Assembly (NCBI GenBank): GCA_010094045.1
Contig: ML986602.1
Span: forward strand, 384,718-448,717
Origin: Lojkania enalia
Taxonomy: Eukaryota > Ascomycota > Dothideomycetes > Pleosporales
DNA length: 64,000 bases
Reading direction: 5' to 3'
Part shown: positions 57,247 to 64,000 of the stretch, piece after piece
Position numbering within the stretch: position 1 is the stretch's first letter
How the letters are laid out: every line of letters starts with the position of its first letter
Notes under the pieces: model-generated
Database searches by the model: none
Seen by the model: the letters and a program-made list of their open reading frames with translations, nothing else
Told to the model about the DNA's origin: nothing
Made by a program: the position numbers and the translations under genes

Positions 57247-60200
57247 CTAAGCACCGCCAAAGATCAAAAGGCTGTGGATCTTGACTCTGCCAAACCCATG
57301 CTGGCGCAATAATTGCCGGCCACGGTGAACCGGGAATTCCGCCACAACCATGACGCTAACATCATCGGCGCGGATGCCAGCTTTATCTAGCAGCTGTAGC
57401 ATCGCACAAAGCGTCTTCCCACTGGAAAGCACATCATCCACCACCACCACTAACGCGCCCCTAGGGACCACATCCTGCTCCATCTCAATGCGCTTCTCTT
57501 TCGAATTGTAGGATATGTGCGACGATGCCTTACCAACAGAAACGGTAGGCGGGGGCAGCTTGCCAGCCTCGCGAATCAGCACCAAAGGAATATCGACCCG
57601 CAAAGCCAATGCCGATGCGTAGACAAAGCCGCCAGCCTCGCAACACACCACCGCTCCGACCTTAGCCCAGTCACCAGTGAAGTGGGTTTGTAGCAGAGAC
57701 GCGCACAATGCCAGCCCGCCCGGCTGCTGGGAGATGCCGAGCAGGTGGCGGAACTCGATGCCCGGGCGCGGGAAGTCTGGTACCGCGCGCACCATGTTGG
57801 CCAGTCGCTCCAGGTCGTTGTGCACGAAGGGAAGCAGGTAACGTTTAGCAAAGCTCTCTGCAGCCTCGTTTCCGGTCGCGTGATTGTCGAAAGTGAGAGT
57901 GGAGCAGTAGTAGTCTAAGATCGATGGATCCGACCCACAATGGTTGCTGCCCTTGCTGTCCTTGCTGTCGCCGTGGCACCGTCGGCGAGCCCGCCTCGTC
58001 TGTTCGCTAGCCTGGACGTGAACGTCGAGCAGCCTGCGGTCTGGAACCAAATGCGACAAGACGGCGACCGGTGCCTCGTCTCTCATCCCAGTTATAAGCA
58101 GCACGTCCACGTCTGCAGCGCCGTACACCACATCGAGAAAATGCTCTTCTGGTAGTCGAGGCCGCTGCCGCGCCTGTTCCTGGTAAAACGTCGTCAACGC
58201 TGGCCGGTGTTGCTCCTTGTAGGCACGGTCCCAAAGCAGGCGGTCCAGATCGGCGCCCGTAGCCGCTGCGTATTCTCGCTTGGTCGTGTCGCTAATGCTG
58301 ACTGCGCGCGCCGTGAGGCTTCTATGGGCACAGTTGGCGAACACGGAGACCCAGACCTCGGCACAGTAGTCCTTGCCGGCGCCGCTTTCGCCCGTGACAA
58401 GAATGATAAGCTTCTGTTCCATCGACGCTTTCGGGATTGGGCAGGCGTAAGCCAGTATATGATGGGGGTCCAAGCGATGCTTGAGACGGGCAAGGTGCGG
58501 TCCGTTCCGTCCAAACGCCTTGGCTGCTAGCGGGGCGTCTCTAGGGTCCGGCCCAAGGTCGGCGCCGTACGCTCCTTCACTCCAAGGCAACAAGTCACTA
58601 GCGACGCCGTAAACCCAGCGCACGGCAGATCGTGCGGCCTCGGTGCCGTCTCGATCACGAGGCCAGACGCCGGTGATCACGCAGGCAAAGTCCCAGTCTC
58701 TACAGCCAAAAGCAGTGGCGTCGGCCGCAACGTCGCCCACCGCTCCGCCACCTTGCAGCAGATGGAGATAGCAGAGTGGCGAAGGACGAGTTTCAACGGC
58801 CGCTACCAAGCGGGCGGCGATGTTCGCTTCTCCGATGCATTTCAGGAACAAGCATCGCTTGAATGAGGACGTCTTGCCGCTGCCATGCCCGCCATGCATC
58901 CTCGACACGTACATCTCGGTCTCGAACAGACCGACGCCGTCCACGGTCTTTATATCAACTTCCACCCCCCATGTACTATTTCCAGGTGTAGGCACCGCCG
59001 TTGCAAAGGTGAGCCCAGTCGTCGAAGATTCGAACATAGCCACACCAAGATGGAGCAGACCGGCGTCCCAATACAGATACGCGTCTGCAGAACAGTTTTT
59101 GGAGAGCGCTCTAGCGAATCTATCAAACTCACCGAGCCTAAGTCGCGCGTCGAGGTTACTGCTAAGCGGGACAATCCACGTGCGGATGTTGTATATCTGA
59201 GCCGTGTAAGCCCTGAAGGTGACGCTGGTCACGATGCCAAAGTTGGTCCCGGCACCTTTCAACGCGCATAATAAATCCATTTCGTTTTCCGGTCGAACGG
59301 CGCTGGCGGGCTGGTGTTGGCTTGGTACACAGCCTACGCATAGAACCTGGCCAGAGTCGACGCTGACCACAACGGCGCCAATAATGGCGTCGCACGCGAG
59401 CCCATGCAGCCTAGCTAGGTGCCCAATGCCACCTTGCAGCCACAGGCCCGCACCTACGCTGGGGCGAGCCCCCAGGGGCACTGTCACACCCGCCGCCATA
59501 GTCTTGTGGACGATATCTCCCGTCGTACAGCCGGCTCCGGCGACGACCAAAGGACCGGAATCGAAACTGTCCCTCCCTTCTCGGAGAATGTGCACTTGGT
59601 CAAAGGCGCTCATGTCGACCGCGACAACGTTGGGCCAGAGACAGTGGCCGCTGTGGCCACCGCCGATGACGGTTAGGCTGGCCCCGTGCTTCAAAGCCCA
59701 TTGAACGCACTGCTGGACGTGTCGGTCCTCTGTTGGCCTCATAATCGAGGCGGGACGGTGGAGGCGCGCCTCCCAATTCTTAACCGTTTTGTTGACCAAT
59801 GACACCTGGCACGTAAGCTCCGGCAACGTAGTCGCGTTTTGGGTGAAGGCTGCCATAACTACGGGCGAACTGAACGAGAGATGATCTGGGTGGGCTTCCT
59901 CGCGACGGCCTAGAGTGCGGCATACTTGACGCCAACTAGCCCGGATAGCCTCGTCCCTGTCCACACCCTGCGTGATGAAACCCGCGATGAAAGGAGCAAA
60001 ATGGTTTAGTACCTCATCGTCATTTGCCACACGAACGACGCTAGTAGGGAAAGATGCTGTTCGATGGCACACCAAGCCGTCGAGGCGCAAGACCCCGTCA
60101 CGATAAAAAACAACTACCAGTCCGCCTTGTGGCTCAACAAACAGTTGTAGTGCACCTTCGATGAACCTTCGTTTGGGCTCCATGCCGTACATGCTGTGGC

Positions 60201-60690
60201 AGAATAGGATAATATCGTACTTTTCGTCATTAACACCCGCACCGGTTCGGGTATCGTTATCTTTGTCGTCCTGGGGTATGAATGGGATCTGATGGATGGC
60301 GGGCGCATTTTTCAGACAGGGCAGTGGGAGTCCTGCCTCGGAGGTAGAGCAAAGCCATTCTTTCAAATCTGCGGCATACAAGTTGTTAGGCTCGAATGCA
60401 GTGTATCCACTGACCCTGCGTCTTAGATTGTAGGGGAGAAACCCAAGTACGCTCTTCGGGCCGGGTCCGATTTCTAGTGCCGAAATTTGTGTACGTGAGT
60501 TGAGAAGAAGGACTAGTAGCTGAGATAGTTGAGGAATAATGAAGTCTTGGTACGTCGTCCACCCCGAGCCCTGCACTAAGATTTCGAAGCCGGCGCTGTA
60601 CTGTGTGTCGGACAGCGGCTGCTTTGGAACCAAGGCCAATGCCTTGGCTTTCCGCCTAAGTGCGTGCTTCAGGGAGTCAAGGGTGGCCAT
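57247..60690 (-). CDS. Four-domain fusion: methyltransferase, FAD oxidase, phosphomevalonate-kinase-like and adenine-phosphoribosyltransferase-like
   Basis: One intronless frame encodes 1,147 residues from ATG 60690 (MATLDSLKHALRRK); the frame stays open to 60849 but the upstream part lacks protein character. Residues 35-285: Rossmann methyltransferase-like, with SAM motif ALEIGPGPKS (71-80) and YDIILFCHSMYGM (158-170). Residues 310-755: FAD-linked oxidase, PCMH motif VIGGGHSGH (His346), GAGTNFGIVTSV (479-490) and a berberine-type end AFGRNGPHLARLKHRLDP. Residues 757-960: kinase, P-loop GESGAGKD (767-774), KREYAAATGADLDRLL, YKE and VQASEQTRRAR, as in animal-type phosphomevalonate kinase. Residues 960-1147: APRT-like, DFPRPGIEFRHL, REAGKLP (1040-1046) and PRPP loop VVVVDDVLSSGKT (1081-1093). 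All key motifs are intact. GC content is visibly above its surroundings. Product unknown; a role in modifying a phosphoribosylated metabolite is inference. Confidence 0.85.
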   Translation of the reverse strand: MATLDSLKHALRRKAKALALVPKQPLSDTQYSAGFEILVQGSGWTTYQDFIIPQLSQLLVLLLNSRTQISALEIGPGPKSVLGFLPYNLRRRVSGYTAFEPNNLYAADLKEWLCSTSEAGLPLPCLKNAPAIHQIPFIPQDDKDNDTRTGAGVNDEKYDIILFCHSMYGMEPKRRFIEGALQLFVEPQGGLVVVFYRDGVLRLDGLVCHRTASFPTSVVRVANDDEVLNHFAPFIAGFITQGVDRDEAIRASWRQVCRTLGRREEAHPDHLSFSSPVVMAAFTQNATTLPELTCQVSLVNKTVKNWEARLHRPASIMRPTEDRHVQQCVQWALKHGASLTVIGGGHSGHCLWPNVVAVDMSAFDQVHILREGRDSFDSGPLVVAGAGCTTGDIVHKTMAAGVTVPLGARPSVGAGLWLQGGIGHLARLHGLACDAIIGAVVVSVDSGQVLCVGCVPSQHQPASAVRPENEMDLLCALKGAGTNFGIVTSVTFRAYTAQIYNIRTWIVPLSSNLDARLRLGEFDRFARALSKNCSADAYLYWDAGLLHLGVAMFESSTTGLTFATAVPTPGNSTWGVEVDIKTVDGVGLFETEMYVSRMHGGHGSGKTSSFKRCLFLKCIGEANIAARLVAAVETRPSPLCYLHLLQGGGAVGDVAADATAFGCRDWDFACVITGVWPRDRDGTEAARSAVRWVYGVASDLLPWSEGAYGADLGPDPRDAPLAAKAFGRNGPHLARLKHRLDPHHILAYACPIPKASMEQKLIILVTGESGAGKDYCAEVWVSVFANCAHRSLTARAVSISDTTKREYAAATGADLDRLLWDRAYKEQHRPALTTFYQEQARQRPRLPEEHFLDVVYGAADVDVLLITGMRDEAPVAVLSHLVPDRRLLDVHVQASEQTRRARRRCHGDSKDSKGSNHCGSDPSILDYYCSTLTFDNHATGNEAAESFAKRYLLPFVHNDLERLANMVRAVPDFPRPGIEFRHLLGISQQPGGLALCASLLQTHFTGDWAKVGAVVCCEAGGFVYASALALRVDIPLVLIREAGKLPPPTVSVGKASSHISYNSKEKRIEMEQDVVPRGALVVVVDDVLSSGKTLCAMLQLLDKAGIRADDVSVMVVAEFPVHRGRQLLRQHGFGRVKIHSLLIFGGA

Positions 60691-61500
60691 TCTAGTTTGG
60701 CATGGGAATCTTTGATGACCACGATCGTTGGCGTGCAACTTATTAAGGCCAACAGCCGCGCGTCGGAGCGGGTTAAAGATAATGAGCAACACTGCCACGT
60801 CAGAGTGACGGGGAGATTGTGTAACACCATATGCCTCCCACATCAACAATGTCCATTACATCGAAGTCACTATATCTACCTTTGGATGAGAATCGACCCC
60901 GGCATACGACTCTTCCTTGCTGCTCTTGCTATTTGACATGGCTTTCGTTCTACCGTGAACTTTACGTAGGTAAATACATTCATTTTAGTTCGTGAGCCTT
61001 TCTTCTATGCTAGGAATTGCGGTGTAGCTGCAGAAAGCCTGCTAGCATAGATGTCACGGATTCGAACACGGATAAAGATGCCGCGCCGACTAGGTGGTGG
61101 CCTTCACTAATTCTGTAGGGAAATGACGATGCCTGATCAATCCACCACGTAGTGGGGGGGACGATGTCAGGCAGGACCGCCCACCAAAGGAATCTCCACA
61201 AGAATGACAGGTGATTAGTGAATGATTAGGAGATGATTAGAGGGCTAGAGCAAGGTGTTGAATGAATTACGTTAGAGAACTAGCTAGAGTTGGGCGGTTA
61301 CCAGGAGAATCATCTCATACTCACTTTCTTAGGCTTCGGTCTTCTTCTAAGTGAGTACTGAGCTTGAACTACGATTGGGGTTACTTGTGATCCTGAGCTT
61401 TGAGCCGACACAAGTCCACTATTATCCCGCCTAGTCTGCAATTGCCAGTATACGAACCCTGACGGCAATTAGCACGGTCTACGGCCGCTTCTAGACGACA
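60691..61500. other. Upstream region of the fusion gene
   Basis: Contains the presumed promoter (60691-61000). The rest has no gene; a minus-strand TTCGAATCC-like stretch near 61060 does not fold into a tRNA. Confidence 0.4.
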
Positions 61501-64000
61501 CTAGGTAGTTAGCTATGGAAGAATGTTGATATACTTGAAACTATTTAATCTTGAAAAAATACTTGTTATGACTATAGGGTGCGTGTGTTATCTGGCCCTT
61601 TAAACAGAAGCTGTTCTACCTTAGAATAGAAGTGCAAACCTCTAGTAATCTTAAGAACTTTAGTATCCCAGGTAGTCTACTTATCGTAAGAGGGTTAGCA
61701 TCCTGGATTATTTACCAATCTTAGGTCGGTCTCCTAAGACTACCTCTACAGTTAGTACTCCTATCTAATACTATTGTCTATTTCTAAGTAATAAAGCGGG
61801 CGATATATATATAGCATCTTTTAGTACTATAGTAGAAAACGAATTATATTATTTTCCTATAACGTATTCTACTATTAAAGCGGCTAAACTATCGAAGCGG
61901 CTACTTTTTCTTAGTACAACGAATACTATATATAAAAAGTTAATTTACTTAATACTAATAAGAGATTCTATATATAATATACTTTTATCTAATTTAGAAT
62001 TTTCTCTACTATCCTTTTAGCACGTACGAGCGTTATATCTAGTCTTACTATAGTTACTATAGTAGCGTTAAGCTGGTTAAGCTCTTTCTTAAGTATCAGT
62101 ACTACGAGTCTTCTTAAAGAGCTAAAAGCCTATAGATACTTTAGTAGCTATATATAAAGATCCCTTACTATATAATACTATACTACTATACTAAATATAC
62201 TTTCTTTTACGCATTTTACACTTAGTTACTTCTTCTAATTACTTTTTAAGCTTAGAGTTATAAGCTTAAAGAAGTATATTCTAATATAGTATTAATTTAA
62301 CACCTTTTATAAGCTGTAAGAATTCTTCTTATACTTCTTTTAGTAATTATATAAAGGACTTTTATATAAGTATTAATTATAACCTAAATTTATATATATT
62401 ACTTAGAGTTTTAGACTACTAGAAGTTTTCTTATAGAAATAGTTCTAGTAGGGTATACAATTATATATTAAGGCGATTTAATATAACCTACGCGTTTAAA
62501 AGAACAATTTCTATTACTTTAAAGGCCTTTTAATAGTTCTTATATATAAATATATTAAAAAACGTGTTCTTAAAAGCTAGAAGAAAGCTTTCTTTATTAA
62601 TATAGTAGATATATTAGTATACTTATAACAGTATAGGTAAAATAATAGGTCTAAATATAGTATAAATCTACTTAGAGGTATATAGGAGTATATAGGGGTT
62701 TAGAGACCTAGAAATTCTATTAACACCTATAGGCCTTATATAAAAGGATATAGAAGAACTACTAAGCTACTTATAAGAAAGTATACAACTATATATAGAA
62801 GGGAAAAGAGGTAGAGCTGGGGGTAGAATAAGATAAGTAAATAGCTTTAGGATAAGATTATATATAAAGCTTTTTATAGAACGATTTCTTCGTATTATTA
62901 TACTACCCCCCTTTTTATAGGCTAATAGTCTCTATCTATACTAGTTTAGGAGGGAATTAGAGCTATTATAGATAGGTTCTAGTATAAAGAAATTTCTTTA
63001 AAAAGGTATTTATTAGTAAAAGTTAATATATGTAGTTATCTATAGAGATATATTTATATATTAATATAATATTAAGTAAAGTTTTTATAGTAAGTATAAT
63101 TAACCTATATATTAGCTAGTAACTACTATTACGATAGTTTATTAATATTATAATTTCATCGCGTATAGTAATAAGTATTTACTAGCTTTAGTATATCGCT
63201 AGGTTGCTGTTAACTAAGCTTTCTTAACTAAACAACAACTTCTACTCTATATATATTATTATACGTCTCTAAAACTATTAATTATTAAAATATTACTAAT
63301 ACCTTATAGAAAAAATTAATTAATATACTACTCTACCCACCTTTTAAAGCCTTTTTAAAAACCTTCTAGGTTATTTACTTTTAAACTATATATATACTCG
63401 CCTATAAGCAGTATATAATATTTACTTTTTAGTTCCTAAGATTAAAAAAATATAAGTATTATATTATATGAAATAAAAAGTATAATCCTATATAAATCGT
63501 ATCTAATACTAGTAAAATACTTACTACTAATATACTTATAGATTCTCTTCTACTATAAGGAGGAGTTTCTAGTCCTCTAGGGCTATCTTAAACTATAGAT
63601 AGTAGTCTAATATATAGGAGATAAAGAGGATAAAAAGGTAGCTTTTAAGGCTATTTTAGAGTCTACTTATAGTCTAACGCTTATAGCTTAGGTTATAAAG
63701 AGTTAGGAAGATAGCCTTTTTACAGCTAGTATCTAGGTAGCTTTATTCTACTAGAGTACTAAATTACTCCGTTAGGTTTTAACTTTAGAAGCTCTAGTAT
63801 CTAGCCTTTAAGCTAATATTACAGCGCTCTTAGGCGGCTAAAGATAAGGTAAGAGAGGTTTAAGAGGAGTCTGGAGGGAAGAAAAGAGAAGAAGAGTAGA
63901 AGAGGAGAGGACTAGAGAGGTATCTAACAGCCTACTATTAGACCCTCTAGATTCTATAGAGGAGTAATTTTAGGCCTATAATTTAGTTTTCTAATCTACT
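61501..64000. repeat. Extremely A+T-rich block, probably RIP-mutated repeat or subtelomeric sequence
   Basis: By eye about three quarters of the bases are A or T. TA dinucleotides are very frequent and CG is rare, the composition left by repeat-induced point mutation. No frame of useful length survives on either strand, and no protein relic can be read. The block continues beyond the window. Confidence 0.7.

Noticed and set aside
58820..59704. Plus-strand frames up to 161 codons
   Set aside because: They are shadows of the GC-rich four-domain gene on the minus strand.
60691..60849. N-terminal extension of the fusion protein up to 60849
   Set aside because: The extra 53 residues have no recognisable fold, and MATLDSLKHALRRK at 60690 is a more natural start.
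61050..61130. tRNA-like TTCGAATCC on the minus strand
   Set aside because: The flanking arms do not pair and no anticodon stem or acceptor stem can be built.
1..64000. CRISPR arrays, bacterial operons or prophage
   Set aside because: No regularly spaced direct repeats of that type are present and all genes have fungal exon-intron structure.

Overview
The window looks like a chromosome segment from a filamentous ascomycete (Pezizomycotina). Most genes carry one to five short introns of about 50-90 bp with GTRNGY-type donors. The gene families (GH115 glucuronidase, fungal Fta1/CENP-L, Hsp88, major-royal-jelly-like relic) are typical of that group. Class level (perhaps Leotiomycetes) is only a guess.

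Positions 1-36,000 are mostly a conserved housekeeping block with divergent gene pairs. In order these are: a doubtful minus-strand gene; a secreted or membrane-anchored protein of unknown function; mitochondrial ribosomal protein uS4m (Nam9) divergent from a La RNA-binding protein; a decayed fungal gene; a secreted GH115 alpha-glucuronidase; Hsp88/Hsp110 divergent from kinetochore subunit Fta1; a secreted berberine-bridge-type flavin oxidase; pyruvate dehydrogenase E2 divergent from the Golgi Arf-GEF Sec7; a decayed major-royal-jelly-type gene; and a Myb-like nuclear protein. Exon joins were worked out by hand and each restores a continuous reading frame.

Positions 36,000-44,300 are a gene desert with protein relics and solo LTRs. 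Two LTR families show nested self-insertions with recognisable 5-bp target duplications. A small gene island follows at 44,300-51,800: a macrodomain protein, a YIPF-type Golgi membrane protein, a proline-rich unknown protein, and an unknown protein with about five degenerate 41-residue repeats. A second graveyard (51,800-57,200) holds a decayed paralogue of that repeat protein, further coding relics and more LTR copies.

At 57,247-60,690 lies the most striking item. It is one uninterrupted 1,147-residue minus-strand ORF that appears to fuse four enzymes: a methyltransferase-like domain, an FAD-linked oxidase, a phosphomevalonate-kinase-like P-loop kinase and an adenine-phosphoribosyltransferase-like domain. 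It is intact and visibly GC-richer than its surroundings. From about 61,500 to the end the sequence is extremely A+T-rich with almost no open frames, as expected of RIP-mutated repeats or a subtelomeric block.

The housekeeping genes do not form a pathway together. The only candidate for a self-contained accessory system is the four-domain fusion, whose domains could act in sequence on a purine-like or phosphoribosylated small molecule; that is inference from domain content.
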